From: Azospirillum sp. 412522
Lineage (GTDB): Bacteria; Pseudomonadota; Alphaproteobacteria; Azospirillales; Azospirillaceae
Direction: 5' to 3'
Length of the DNA: 64,000 nt
Assembly: GCF_019805165.1 (NCBI RefSeq)
Contig: NZ_RWIJ01000003.1
Coordinates: forward strand, 509,974 to 573,973
Shown here: piece after piece, positions 16,300-31,099 of the stretch
Layout: every line of letters begins with the position of its first letter
Numbering within the stretch: the stretch's first letter is position 1
The notes under the pieces: model-generated
Seen by the model: the letters and a program-made list of their open reading frames with translations, nothing else
What the model was told of the DNA's origin: nothing
Databases searched by the model: none
Position numbers and translations under genes: made by a program

Positions 16300-17385
16300 T
16301 CAGCCGGCCGAAAGAGCGCTGGCCGCCACCCCTGTCCCGTGTCCTGCCGATGTCGGCGGCGGGATTGGAGAGGCAGCGGTATCGGCGGCCGGGGCTGTCA
16401 GCGCCGCCGCCGCGGCGGCGGCCTTGGCCTGGGCGATCTGCTCCAGCCGGCTGCGATAGCCGGCGACGGCGGACGACACCTCGCGCGTCATCGCCTCCAG
16501 CGGGCGGTCGGGATCGACGGCCTGCATCAGGGCGTGGGACAGGGCCTGCAGCTGATCGCGGTCGCCGGCGGCGACCGGGCCGGTTTCGGCGGCGGCGCGC
16601 ACCTTGTCGGCCAGGGTCTTGATGGCGCGGGCGACCGCCTCCACCGGGGCATGGTCGCCATCCTCGCCAAGCCGCCGCAGCAGATCGTCCAGGAAGCCGC
16701 CGATACGGTCGACATGGTCGATGGACATGCGGTCCGGGACCGGGCGCGCCAGACCCGCCAGCGCGAATTCGATCAGAAAGGCGACCTGGATGCTGGCGCG
16801 CAGCCGCTTCTGGGTGGTGACGGCGGCGATCGCCTCGTTCAGCAGCATGCGGGCGCCGGACTGGGTCCATTGGCCGGTCGCCTTCAGCCGCAGCGTGTTG
16901 GGAGCGTCCAGAACCGGCACCTGCGCCCCTTCGCGCGGCGATTTGCGGCGGTCGGGGCCGGTGTAGTCGGCGGTAACGACGAAGCCCTTGCGCGACTCGA
17001 TCAGGCTGACGATGCGGTCGCGCACCTGCTTGGGCGACACCGGCTTCATCAGCAGGTCGTCGCCGCCGACATTGGTGACACGGGTCAGCAGCGCCGGGGT
17101 CGGCGCCCAGGTGGTGACGATGACGCAGGCGAAGGGGTTGGGCACCGCGGGTTCGTTGCGCAGGGAGCGGATGAAGCGGAAGGCTTCGGAATCCTCGCCG
17201 TCGGCATCGACCAGCACCAGATCGGGGATCGCCGCGTTCAGCAGGCCGGCGGCGGCCTTCACCGAATCGAACAGCTCGACCCGGCGGAAGCCCAGCCGGA
17301 TCAGCACGTCGCGGAACACGCGCGCGGTGTTGAGCTGGCTGTCGATGATCGCCGCGTCGACCTGCGAGAAATCGTAATCCGGCAT
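16300..17385 (-). CDS. Atypical response regulator with helical C-terminal domain
   Basis: A 361-residue protein. Residues about 1-125 form a receiver-like domain: the phospho-acceptor Asp candidate lies in LVLVDADGED, the Thr in VIVTTWA and the Lys in LLMKPVSP. The usual acidic pair after the first strand is reduced to one Asp (AAIIDSQ), so magnesium binding may be altered. The rest is mostly helical with an alanine-rich tail and no HTH or enzymatic domain that I recognise. Start 17385 has a TAGGA ribosome site and gives a clean receiver start. It lies between glgX and malQ on the same strand, so a link to glucan metabolism is possible but unproven. Confidence 0.7.
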   Translation of the reverse strand: MPDYDFSQVDAAIIDSQLNTARVFRDVLIRLGFRRVELFDSVKAAAGLLNAAIPDLVLVDADGEDSEAFRFIRSLRNEPAVPNPFACVIVTTWAPTPALLTRVTNVGGDDLLMKPVSPKQVRDRIVSLIESRKGFVVTADYTGPDRRKSPREGAQVPVLDAPNTLRLKATGQWTQSGARMLLNEAIAAVTTQKRLRASIQVAFLIEFALAGLARPVPDRMSIDHVDRIGGFLDDLLRRLGEDGDHAPVEAVARAIKTLADKVRAAAETGPVAAGDRDQLQALSHALMQAVDPDRPLEAMTREVSSAVAGYRSRLEQIAQAKAAAAAAALTAPAADTAASPIPPPTSAGHGTGVAASALSAG

Positions 17386-17538
17386 CGTCCTACCCGAAGC
17401 TCCGCTGCGGCCGTGACGGGAAGCCGCGGTGCAGCGTAACACGCTTTTTCTCCGCCCGTCGCGGTAGCATCTCCGCCGGGGAGATGGACAGTGGGCAAAG
17501 GACCGCAGGGGATCGCTCCCCCACCCTGTGCCCGCCCC

Positions 17539-19677
17539 TCACATGCCCGCCTGCTCCACCAGGGTGAAGACCAGGACCGTCCGCCCGTCGACCAGCGCCG
17601 AGCGTCCGGCGAGATGGATGCGCTCGTCCCCCGCCCCGTCGGCGACGCGGGTGTCGAGCACGCAGCGCCAGCCCCGGCCGCCCGGCACGTCGGGCAGGGT
17701 CACGGTCAGGGTGTCGGCATGGGCGTTCAGCACGATCAGCAGGACGCCGTCGGACAGCGACTGGCCGTCCGGGCCGACATGGGTGCCGGCGCGGCCGTTC
17801 AGCAGCAGGACGATGCAGCGCGCCTGGGTGTTGCGCCAATGCTCGGCCGTCTTCTCCACCCCTTGCGCGTTGTACCAGACGATGTCCTTCAGCCCGTTCT
17901 CCGCCACCTCCCGCCCATGCAGGAAGAGCGGCCGGCGCAGCACCGGGTGGACGCGGCGGAGCGCGATCAGCCGGCGGACGAAGGAAACCAGCGACCCGTC
18001 GCGCCCGCTCCAGTCGAGCCAGGTGATGTCGTTGTCCTGGCAATAGGCGTTGTTGTTGCCGTCCTGGCTGTGGTCCAGCTCGTCGCCGGCCAGCATCATC
18101 GGCGTGCCCTGCGACAGCATCAGCGTCGCCAGCAGGTTGCGCTTCTGCCGCGCCCGCAGCTCGGTCACCGCGGGGTCGTCGGTCGGCCCCTCCACCCCAT
18201 GGTTCCAGGAGCAGTTGGAGGAATGGCCGTCGCGGTTCTCCTCGCCGTTCGCCCAGTTGTGCTTGTCGTTGTAGGAAACGAGGTCGTGCAGGGTGAAGCC
18301 GTCATGGGCGGTGATGAAGTTCATGCTGGCCCAGGGGCGGCGCCCGCGCTTCTCGAACAGGTCGGCGGAGCCGGCGATGCGGCCGGCCAGTTCCGGCAGC
18401 ATGCCGTCGTCGCCGCGCCAGTAGCGCCGCACGGTGTCGCGGTAGCGGTCGTTCCACTCCGCCCAGCCCGGCGGGAAATTGCCGACCTGATAGCCGCCGG
18501 GACCGACGTCCCACGGCTCGGCGATCAGCTTGACGTCGGCCAGCACCGGGTCCTGGCGCACCGCGTCGAGGAAGCCGGAACCGGGGTCGTAGCCGTAGGG
18601 TTCCCGCGCCAGCACGGTGGCGAGGTCGAAGCGGAAGCCGTCGACATGCATCTCCGTCACCCAGTAGCGGAGGCTGTCCATCACCAGCTGGACCACCCGC
18701 GGATGGCTGAAGTCGAGCGTATTGCCGGTGCCGGTGTCGTTGATGTAGTAGCGCGGGCTGTCCGGCATCAGCCGGTAGTAGCTGAGATTGTCGATGCCCT
18801 TGAAGGACAGGGTCGGCCCCAGATGGTTGCCTTCGGCCGTGTGGTTGTAGACGACGTCGAGGATGACCTCGATCCCCGCCTCGTGCAGGCGGGCGACCAT
18901 CGTCTTGAACTCCGACAGGACGCCGGTGTTCATGTAGCGCGGCTCCGGCGCGAAGAAGCCGATGGTGTTGTAGCCCCAGTAGTTGGTCAGGCCGCGGGTG
19001 ACGAGGTGCTGCTCGTCGGCGATGGCCTGGACCGGCAGGAACTCCACCGAGGTGATGCCGAGCGCCCGCAGATACTCGATGACGCTCTGGGTCGACATGC
19101 CGGCGAAGGTGCCGCGCAGATGGGCCGGCACGTCGGGATGGCGCATGGTGAAGCCGCGCACATGGGTCTCGTACAGCACCGTGTCGGTCCAGGGCACCCG
19201 GCGGTGGCGGTCGTGCCCCCAGGTGAAGGCGCCGTCCACCACCCGGCATTTCGGCATGCCGCGGGCATTGTCGCGCCGGTCGAAGGACAGATCCTCCTTG
19301 GTCGAGCCGACCCGGTAGCCGTAATGGGCGTCCGACCATTTGAAGCCGCCGAACAGCGCCCGGGCGTAGGGGTCGATCAGCAGCTTGTTCGGGTTGAAGC
19401 GGTGCCCCTCCTCCGGCTCGTACGGCCCGTGGACGCGGTAGCCGTAGAGCAGGCCGGGCCGGGCGTCGGGCAGGTAGCCGTGCCAGACCTCGTCGGTGTG
19501 TTCCGGCAGGGTGATCCGCTCGACCTCGCGCTGGCCGGTCTTGTCGAACAGGCAAAGCTCCACCCGCTCGGCATGGGCGGAGAAGAGCGCGAAATTCACG
19601 CCGAACCCGTCCCAGGTGGCGCCGAGCGGATTGGGCTTGCCGGGCCAGACCGGGGTGCGGGCGGGGGTGAGGGGCAT
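17539..19677 (-). CDS. glgX: Glycogen debranching enzyme (isoamylase type)
   Basis: A 712-residue GH13 enzyme that hydrolyses alpha-1,6 branches of glycogen limit dextrins. An N-terminal CBM48 domain starts with WPGKPNPLGATWDGFGVNFA. Catalytic residues: Asp in GFRFDLATVLA, Glu in KLIAEPWDVG and Asp in ITAHDGFTLHD, with the family motif VVYNHTAEGN. The ATG at 19677 is chosen because the GlgX homology starts immediately after it, although the ribosome site is weak. It lies about 400 bp downstream of glgB on the same strand, with a strong hairpin of TGGAAC repeats in the gap that could affect its expression. Confidence 0.93.
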   Translation of the reverse strand: MPLTPARTPVWPGKPNPLGATWDGFGVNFALFSAHAERVELCLFDKTGQREVERITLPEHTDEVWHGYLPDARPGLLYGYRVHGPYEPEEGHRFNPNKLLIDPYARALFGGFKWSDAHYGYRVGSTKEDLSFDRRDNARGMPKCRVVDGAFTWGHDRHRRVPWTDTVLYETHVRGFTMRHPDVPAHLRGTFAGMSTQSVIEYLRALGITSVEFLPVQAIADEQHLVTRGLTNYWGYNTIGFFAPEPRYMNTGVLSEFKTMVARLHEAGIEVILDVVYNHTAEGNHLGPTLSFKGIDNLSYYRLMPDSPRYYINDTGTGNTLDFSHPRVVQLVMDSLRYWVTEMHVDGFRFDLATVLAREPYGYDPGSGFLDAVRQDPVLADVKLIAEPWDVGPGGYQVGNFPPGWAEWNDRYRDTVRRYWRGDDGMLPELAGRIAGSADLFEKRGRRPWASMNFITAHDGFTLHDLVSYNDKHNWANGEENRDGHSSNCSWNHGVEGPTDDPAVTELRARQKRNLLATLMLSQGTPMMLAGDELDHSQDGNNNAYCQDNDITWLDWSGRDGSLVSFVRRLIALRRVHPVLRRPLFLHGREVAENGLKDIVWYNAQGVEKTAEHWRNTQARCIVLLLNGRAGTHVGPDGQSLSDGVLLIVLNAHADTLTVTLPDVPGGRGWRCVLDTRVADGAGDERIHLAGRSALVDGRTVLVFTLVEQAGM

Positions 19678-19762
19678 CAGCGGGCGGCCTGTGTGGTGGA
19701 TGTCTTGGAGGCGATCGTCAGGGCCGCCGGTCCGGCAGGTCGCCGGCTGGGAGGCCGGCGGA

Positions 19763-19815
19763 TGGAACGTCTGGAACAGGATGGAACAGTTTTCGGGAGA
19801 TGTTCCATTGTTCCA
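19763..19815. repeat. TGGAAC repeat array with hairpin between glgB and glgX
   Basis: TGGAACR occurs as direct repeats at 19763, 19772 and 19782 (9-10 bp apart), followed by TGTTCCA at 19801 and 19809. The outer and inner copies can pair as an 8-bp plus 6-bp stem with a two-base bulge and a 12-base loop. No T-run follows on the minus strand. A shorter version with the same spacing occurs at 58948-58983. It may be a regulator site, an mRNA-processing hairpin or a dispersed repeat. Confidence 0.55.
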
Positions 19816-20083
19816 TTCCCTGGCCGCACCGCCATCGCGGCGTGCGGACTCCGCCGGCGGTACAGCACGTCGGGGTTTGCCCGTCGGGCCCACATCACCT
19901 CATCAATGGAGGGAACGGGGTTCCTATCGACCATCAGCCAGCGCACGCCTCACCGGTTCCCCGAAAAGACACAAGAGATCCAATAAGAAAGCCTCCCCCG
20001 ACTGCCGTCAAGGGAGGTTGGCGACAATGGCGTGGGTTGTTGCGCGTGCCTCCCTCTCCCGCCGAGGGAAAGGGAGGTTCACC

Positions 20084-22384
<2,301 letters not shown>

Positions 22385-22427
22385 TGGCCAAGTGCCCTTC
22401 TTCGTGGACCATAACCGTCCCGTAGCC

Positions 22428-22515
22428 GCCATCCCCGCGAAGGCGGGGATCCAGGCTTACGCGCAAAACCCCATTTTGGGGAGCCCTGGATTCCCGCCTG
22501 CGCGGGAATGACGGC
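22428..22515. repeat. REP-like palindromic intergenic repeat
   Basis: CATCCCCGCGAAGGCGGGGA and, facing it, a TTCCCGCCTGCGCGGGAA unit are joined by an inner inverted segment around CCCCATTTTGGGG, with GGATCCAGG/CCTGGATTCC arms. This is the common alphaproteobacterial palindromic repeat that occurs between genes in many copies. It lies between treS-mak and glgB and could form a stable hairpin in their mRNA. Confidence 0.7.
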
Positions 22516-22629
22516 CGACGAGGCGTTGCATCGTGCAAAGCCTCGTCGGGACGCCTTCTCCGGAGGTGAACATACCCGCGGCGGTTTCGTCACACCATGC
22601 CCGCCGCGGATTTTGCCCGATCCGGCGGT

Positions 22630-25968
<3,339 letters not shown>

Positions 25969-26252
25969 GGGTCCAGCACTTTCGAGAAGCGATTGACGGA
26001 ACACGTGTCGCGGGAACACGGGACTGAAACAAGCCACCCGGTCGAAGGTTTCACCCGGACGACCGCCAGACAACCCCTGACTTCCGGATAGGCTGGACGG
26101 GGAAAACCAGGGGGTAAGACCATCGGATGGGGATCCGCCGCCCCCCATTCCAAAGCGCGGCAACCCGGACTGGACACCGATTGACGCCGACGGATTACGC
26201 AGGCAGGGTGGCCGAACTTACAACTTTTCACTTAGGGCGTAGCGGATACATC

Positions 26253-27182
26253 ATGTTGGGTTCCTTCATCGTCGTCACCGGCGGCGACTCCCGCTACTGC
26301 CCACTGATCCGCGAGCTGATCGCCTCGCTTCGGGCTTTGAAGCCGGCGGCGGACTGCCCCATCGGCGTGATCGACGCCGGGCTGACCGCCGAGCAGACCG
26401 CGGAACTGGAGGCGCAGGGCGCCACGGTGGTGGCGCCGCCCTGGCCGGTCAGCATCCCGGCGCACAAGCTGCGCAACCGCATCCACCTGAAGGCCAACCT
26501 CGCCAAGCTGCACCTGCCGACCTACTTCCCCGGCTACGACACGGTGATCTGGATCGACGCCGACGCCTGGGTGCAGGATTGGGAGGCGGTGGAGATGCTG
26601 CGGCGGGGGGCGGCGCTGGACCGCTTCGCCATCGTCGCCCAGTTCGGCCGCTTCTCGGAGACCGAGCTGCGGCTGAACTGGCTGTTCGGCGGCTTCGCGC
26701 GGGTGCGCTCCATCCTCTACAAGAACTCCAGCCGCGCCGGCCTGACCACCGCGGAATGCCGGGCGCTGGCGACCCGCCCGACCCTGAATGCCGGCGCCTA
26801 CGCCCTGAAGTCCGACGCGCCCCATTGGGAGGCGTTCCAGCGCTGGCAGAAGCGGGTGCTGCGCAAGGGCCGCCTGTTCACCTCCGACCAGCTGGCGATG
26901 GCGGGAGCGATCTATCTGGACGGGCTGCCGGTCGAGCTTCTGCCGGAATGGTGCAACTACATCGGCCCCTGGCGCTTCGATCCGGAGCGGCGGGAACTGG
27001 TGGAATATTACCTGCCCAACCGCCGGCTGGGCATCGTCCACATGGCCGGCGAAGACGCCATGCGCGCCGACCCGTCGGTTCTGCGCCCGGTCCTGGACAT
27101 GCAGGACCGCTCGCACCAGCTGAGCCTGCGCTATCCGGCGTGGGAAGTGCCGGCGGTGGAACGGGTTTCGGAGGCGGTCTAA
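26253..27182 (+). CDS. GT-A-type glycosyltransferase-like protein
   Basis: A 309-residue protein without signal peptide. A DxD-type metal site is seen in VIWIDADAWVQD near residue 95, and an upstream strand IVVTGGDSRYCPLIREL resembles the nucleotide-sugar-binding opening of GT-A enzymes such as GT8. LNAGAYALKSD and WCNYIGPWRF later in the chain are like acceptor-side segments of that group. The ATG at 26253 is taken because the conserved part starts immediately; the ribosome site is weak. It is divergent from treS-mak and overlaps the convergent MocR gene by 4 bp. Its substrate is unknown, and a role in the neighbouring glucan pathway is not shown by the sequence. Confidence 0.6.
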   Translation: MLGSFIVVTGGDSRYCPLIRELIASLRALKPAADCPIGVIDAGLTAEQTAELEAQGATVVAPPWPVSIPAHKLRNRIHLKANLAKLHLPTYFPGYDTVIWIDADAWVQDWEAVEMLRRGAALDRFAIVAQFGRFSETELRLNWLFGGFARVRSILYKNSSRAGLTTAECRALATRPTLNAGAYALKSDAPHWEAFQRWQKRVLRKGRLFTSDQLAMAGAIYLDGLPVELLPEWCNYIGPWRFDPERRELVEYYLPNRRLGIVHMAGEDAMRADPSVLRPVLDMQDRSHQLSLRYPAWEVPAVERVSEAV

Positions 27183-28675
27183 CCCTTCGGCATTTCGGCG
27201 GCCAGCCGCGCCAGATCCCGCACCGCGCGGTCGAGCGCCGCCGGATCGTGGGCGGCGAAGCCCAGCAGCAGGCCGTTGCCGGCGCTCCCGCCGTCGGCGG
27301 CACGGTAATAGGTGGAGAGGGGCGGCGTGGTCAGACCGACGCGCGCCGCGTGCCCGGCCAGGACATGGTCGGGGCAGTCCGGCGGCAGGCGGAGCAGGAT
27401 GTGCATGCCGGCCTCCCCGGCCTCGGTGGTGGCGAAGCCGGCGAAGGCGTCGGCGACCGACGCCAGGATGGCGGTGCGCTTGACGGCGTAGAGGGAGCGC
27501 ATGGCCCGCAGGTGCGAGGCGAAATGGCCGTCGGCCAGGAAGCGGTGCAGGGCCGCCTGCGGCACCACGCTGGTCCCGCCGTCGAAATGGCGGCGCGCGG
27601 CGCGCACCGGCTCCACCAGATCGGGCGGCACCACGACATAGCCGAGCCGCAGCGCCGGGAACATCACCTTGCTGAAGCTGCCCACATAGATCACCCGCCC
27701 GGCGCCGTCCAATCCCTGGAGAGCGGCCAGCGGCGGGCCGGCATAGCGGAACTCGCTGTCGTAGTCGTCCTCGACGATCCAGGCGTCGCGCGCTGCCGCC
27801 CAGTCGAGCAGACGCAGCCGGCGCGCCAGACTCATGGTCACGCCCAGCGGAAACTGGTGGGAGGGGGTGACCAGCGCCAGCCGGGCGCCGGCCCCGCGGG
27901 CCATGCCGGCGGCGACGTCGATCCCCTCGCCGTCCACCGGCACCGGGACCAGCCGTGCCCCGGCGCCCAGCAGGGCGGCGCGGTTGCCGGGCCAGCCCGG
28001 CTCCTCGACCCAGGCCTCGTCGCCCGGGTCGAGCAGCAGCTGCGCCATCAGCGCCAGCCCCTGCTGCGCGCCGGAGACGATGACGACCTGCTCCGGCTCG
28101 CAGCGCACGGCGCGGACGGCGCGCAGATAGGCGGCGATCTCCGCCCTCAGGGGAGCGTAGCCCAGCGGGTCCGGCTCCGTCGCCAGCGCCCGCCCGCCAT
28201 GGCGCCAGCAGCGGCCGAGAAGCTGCGCCCACAAGGCGAAGGGAAAGACGGCGAGGTCCGGCGTGCCCAGCGCGAAGGGCCGCCCCACCCGGTCGCGGGC
28301 GATGGCCGGCGCCTCGGCCAGCGCCCGGCCGCGGGCGGAGAGGCCGACGCCGCGCCGGGCCTCGTCCCGCGCGGCACCGCCGCCGGGCACAGCATCGGGC
28401 AGCGAGGCGGCGACAAAGGTGCCGGCGCCGACCTGCCCGGTGACATAGCCCTCCGCCAGCAGCGTATCATAGGCGGTGACCACCGTGTTGCGCGACAATC
28501 CCCAGTCGGCGGCGAGCGTCCGGCTGGGCGGCAGGCGCTCCCCCGGACGAAGCCGGCCGTCCAGCACCGCCTGACGCAGCGCGCGGTAGAGCTGCCGGTG
28601 CAGCGGCTCCGCCCCGGCGCGGTCGAGCGCCACCGGTCCCAGGCTGGACAATACCGGACAGGCCGAACGGGCCAT
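27179..28675 (-). CDS. MocR-family (GntR/aminotransferase) transcriptional regulator
   Basis: A 498-residue regulator with an N-terminal GntR winged HTH (LRPGERLPPSRTLAADWGLS, then RNTVVTAYDTLLAEGYV) and a C-terminal class I aminotransferase-like domain that binds pyridoxal phosphate. The Schiff-base lysine lies in YVGSFSKVMFPALRLGY. Members such as PdxR and GabR control vitamin B6 or amine metabolism. The start at 28675 has a GGAAGGA ribosome site. It is divergent from a pyridoxamine-oxidase-fold flavoprotein gene across 121 bp, the usual arrangement of a MocR regulator with its target. PdxR itself is possible, but pdxST is not adjacent. Confidence 0.88.
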   Translation of the reverse strand: MARSACPVLSSLGPVALDRAGAEPLHRQLYRALRQAVLDGRLRPGERLPPSRTLAADWGLSRNTVVTAYDTLLAEGYVTGQVGAGTFVAASLPDAVPGGGAARDEARRGVGLSARGRALAEAPAIARDRVGRPFALGTPDLAVFPFALWAQLLGRCWRHGGRALATEPDPLGYAPLRAEIAAYLRAVRAVRCEPEQVVIVSGAQQGLALMAQLLLDPGDEAWVEEPGWPGNRAALLGAGARLVPVPVDGEGIDVAAGMARGAGARLALVTPSHQFPLGVTMSLARRLRLLDWAAARDAWIVEDDYDSEFRYAGPPLAALQGLDGAGRVIYVGSFSKVMFPALRLGYVVVPPDLVEPVRAARRHFDGGTSVVPQAALHRFLADGHFASHLRAMRSLYAVKRTAILASVADAFAGFATTEAGEAGMHILLRLPPDCPDHVLAGHAARVGLTTPPLSTYYRAADGGSAGNGLLLGFAAHDPAALDRAVRDLARLAAEMPKG

Positions 28676-28796
28676 GGCGATCCTTCCGGAAGGCAAAGAA
28701 ATTGGTCCCTATCGAATCGACATTCCGGACCTTTCGAAGGAGCCATTTTGCCGGCCATTCTGGGCTATCGCAACAGTTCCGGCCTTGAGCACGACC

Positions 28797-29471
28797 ATGA
28801 CCAGCCTTCCCACCGATCTCCCCGCCGCCAGTTCCCCCGCCTCCCTGGTGCAGACCCCACGCACCCGGACGGTGCGGATGGGCGACCGCGGCAGCCATGA
28901 CGTCTCCCTGATCCACGCCATCATCGACGAGGCGCCGATCTGCCACGTCGGCTTCGTCGACGACGCCGTCAAGGGCCGGGACGCCCCCTCCCCCATGGTG
29001 ATCCCCACGATCCCCTGGCGGGTGGGGGACGAGCTGATGATCCACGGCGCCTCCTCCAGCCGGATGCTCCGGCGGCTGCAGGAGGGGGGCGAGGCCTGCA
29101 TCACGCTGTCGCTGATCGACGGCTGGGTGCTGGCGCGGTCGGCCTTCCATCACTCCGTCAACTACCGCTCGGTCATGCTGTTCGGCCGGCCGCGGCTGGT
29201 GTCGGAGGAAACGGAGAAGCGCGCGGCGCTCGACGCGCTGATGGAGAAGATCGAGCCCGGCCGCAGCGCCAAGGTGCGGGCGCCCAATGCGCAGGAGTTG
29301 AAGGCCACCGCCGTGCTGGCCTTCCCCATCGCCGAGGCGTCGGCCAAGCGGCGGTCCGGTCCGCCCGGCGACGATCCGGAGGATATGGACCATCCGGTAT
29401 GGGCGGGCGTGGTGCCGCTGCGCCTGGCCGCCGGCGAGCCGGAACAGGACCCGGCCCAGATCGCTGGCTGA
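28797..29471 (+). CDS. Pyridoxamine 5'-phosphate oxidase-fold flavoprotein
   Basis: A 224-residue protein of the split-barrel FMN-binding family related to nitroimidazole-resistance and pyridoxamine-oxidase-like proteins. Typical pieces are EAPICHVGFVDD, PMVIPTIPWRVGDELMIHG, SSSRMLRRL and YRSVMLFGRPRLV. The true oxidation partner is not known for this branch. The ATG at 28797 was chosen because upstream residues are not conserved-looking and would run into the mocR promoter. Its divergent placement from a PLP-type MocR regulator suggests B6-linked control. A strong bidirectional terminator follows about 30 bp after the stop. Confidence 0.8.
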   Translation: MTSLPTDLPAASSPASLVQTPRTRTVRMGDRGSHDVSLIHAIIDEAPICHVGFVDDAVKGRDAPSPMVIPTIPWRVGDELMIHGASSSRMLRRLQEGGEACITLSLIDGWVLARSAFHHSVNYRSVMLFGRPRLVSEETEKRAALDALMEKIEPGRSAKVRAPNAQELKATAVLAFPIAEASAKRRSGPPGDDPEDMDHPVWAGVVPLRLAAGEPEQDPAQIAG

Positions 29472-29499
29472 CAACGCGAGGGGAAACGGGCTTAAACGG

Positions 29500-29536
29500 A
29501 AAAAGGCCGCGCCGGGAACCCCGGTGCGGCCTTTTT
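29500..29536. terminator. Bidirectional rho-independent terminator
   Basis: AAAAAGGCCGC and GCGGCCTTTTT form 11-bp perfect arms around a GC-rich inner stem. A-run and T-run flank both sides, so it can end both the plus-strand flavoprotein gene and the minus-strand ompA-like gene. Confidence 0.9.
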
Positions 29537-29603
29537 CCTGCGGTTTCTCGCGCTGGCGGGAAAGCCGTTCCGATACCCCCGGAACGGCCCCCGCCAACCG
29601 TCC

Positions 29604-30215
29604 TTAGGACGACGGAGCGTTCAGCAGGCGCGGCAGGATCTGCGCACGACGGTTGGACGGCTCGCGGACGTTCGGACCGGTCTGGACCAGCAGCTGGCTC
29701 TCGCCCTTGCCTTCGGTCGTGATGTTGGCGGCCTGGATGCCCTTGGCGACCAGGGCCTTCTTGACCGCGTCGGCGCGACGGACCGACAGCTTCTGGTTGT
29801 AGGCCGGCGAACCCGACGTGTCGGTGTGGCCGACGACGTGGATCTTGGCGCCACCGTTCTTCAGGATGGCCGACACCGCGTCACCGATCACGCGATCGGC
29901 GGCCGGGGTGATGTTCGACTTATCCCAGTCGAAGAACACCAGATATTCGCTCTGGACCGCGGCGACGGCGGCCGGAGCCGGAGCGGCGGCGGCCGGCGGG
30001 CACGGATAGCTGCCCTGATGGATGACGTAGCCGCCGTCACCCGTGCGGGCGGCGACGCCTTCCGACACCTGACCGGTCCAGCCGATGACCGGGTTGCACC
30101 ACTGGGTGCCCTTGCCGACCAGGCTCGCGTCCTGGGCATTGGCGGCCGCCGACAGACCGAAAGCGACGATGGCGGCCGGGATGGCAGCCAGACCCGCGCG
30201 AACAATAGTCTTCAT
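29604..30215 (-). CDS. OmpA-family outer membrane/peptidoglycan-associated protein
   Basis: A 203-residue secreted protein. Residues 1 to about 28 form a signal peptide ending in AANAQ. A short cysteine-containing region (GTQWCNPVIGW, SYPCPP) is followed by an alanine/proline linker and a C-terminal OmpA-like peptidoglycan-binding domain from about residue 88: YLVFFDWDKSNITPAA, VVGHTDTSGSPAYNQKLS and RRADAVKKAL. It probably anchors the outer membrane to the cell wall. A GTG nine bases upstream was rejected in favour of the ATG at 30215, which has the GGAAGGGAG ribosome site at proper distance. It is transcribed alone. Confidence 0.88.
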   Translation of the reverse strand: MKTIVRAGLAAIPAAIVAFGLSAAANAQDASLVGKGTQWCNPVIGWTGQVSEGVAARTGDGGYVIHQGSYPCPPAAAAPAPAAVAAVQSEYLVFFDWDKSNITPAADRVIGDAVSAILKNGGAKIHVVGHTDTSGSPAYNQKLSVRRADAVKKALVAKGIQAANITTEGKGESQLLVQTGPNVREPSNRRAQILPRLLNAPSS

Positions 30216-30385
30216 TGTCTTCACTCCCTTCCAGAACCCTTCCCCATCAGAGTGCCTGCGGGGGATGAACGTATCGATCGAAGCATCGACCCACGTGCAA
30301 GCGCGGCAGCGACCTTCCCAACATGTGGTGTGCGGGGACGTTCCGACACCTCAGCCGTTCGGCCAAACCGTACCTGTACCTTGAC

Positions 30386-30922
30386 CTATGCTCCACTTCC
30401 ATAGCAGCTTTTCCGGTAGGATTCTGCCAAATCCGTATAACGGTGGCTGAGCACCGGAAAAACCGCGAGATCCTTTTCCGTAAGCTCGCGAACCGGTCTA
30501 GCAGGGCTGCCGGCCCACAAGAATCCGGACGTCACCCGCTTTCCGGGCGTCACCAATGCACCGGCCGCGACCATCGCCCGCGACTCGACATAGGCCCCAT
30601 CCAGGATGCAGGCCTTCATGCCGATGAAGCAGCCGTCTTCCAGCGTACAGGCGTGCAGCAACGCCATGTGGCCGACGGTGATGTCGTCGCCGATGTAGGT
30701 GCCCTGCCCTTCGGAGGCCACGTGGATCACGGTGCCGTCCTGAATGTTGGTGCGAGCGCCGATTCGGATCTCGTTGACGTCTCCACGCACGGTGCAGCCG
30801 TACCAGATGCTGCTGTTCGCCCCGATCACGACATCGCCGATCACCGCCGCCGTTTCCGCGATGAACGCGGTCGGGTCGACGGTGGGTAGGATGCCGTTGA
30901 AGGCGCGGACAAGGCCAGTCAT
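30386..30922 (-). CDS. Gamma-class carbonic anhydrase / hexapeptide-repeat protein
   Basis: A 178-residue left-handed beta-helix protein. Hexapeptide repeats run from about residue 20 to 130 (AVIGDVVIGANSSIWYG and following). The three zinc-binding histidines of gamma carbonic anhydrases are in place: VIHVASE and VGHMALLHAC. It likely hydrates CO2 or acts as a metal-dependent acyl carrier-like protein (PaaY/YrdA type); the sequence cannot separate the two. It stands alone, with about 170 bp to either neighbour and no operon partner. Confidence 0.85.
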   Translation of the reverse strand: MTGLVRAFNGILPTVDPTAFIAETAAVIGDVVIGANSSIWYGCTVRGDVNEIRIGARTNIQDGTVIHVASEGQGTYIGDDITVGHMALLHACTLEDGCFIGMKACILDGAYVESRAMVAAGALVTPGKRVTSGFLWAGSPARPVRELTEKDLAVFPVLSHRYTDLAESYRKSCYGSGA

Positions 30923-31099
30923 CAGGTCGTACCGAAGTCGTGCATGACGGGCCGGATTGAAACACCGTAAGGCTTAAGGCACCACCTGATTTCGCATTGA
31001 CAGGCCAAAGCAAATCCCGATTGGTGCCTCTGTGCAACAGTGCGGACAGGGGGCCACAACGCTGTCACAGCCCCCGCCCTATCCTTTCGCGGTACCCGA

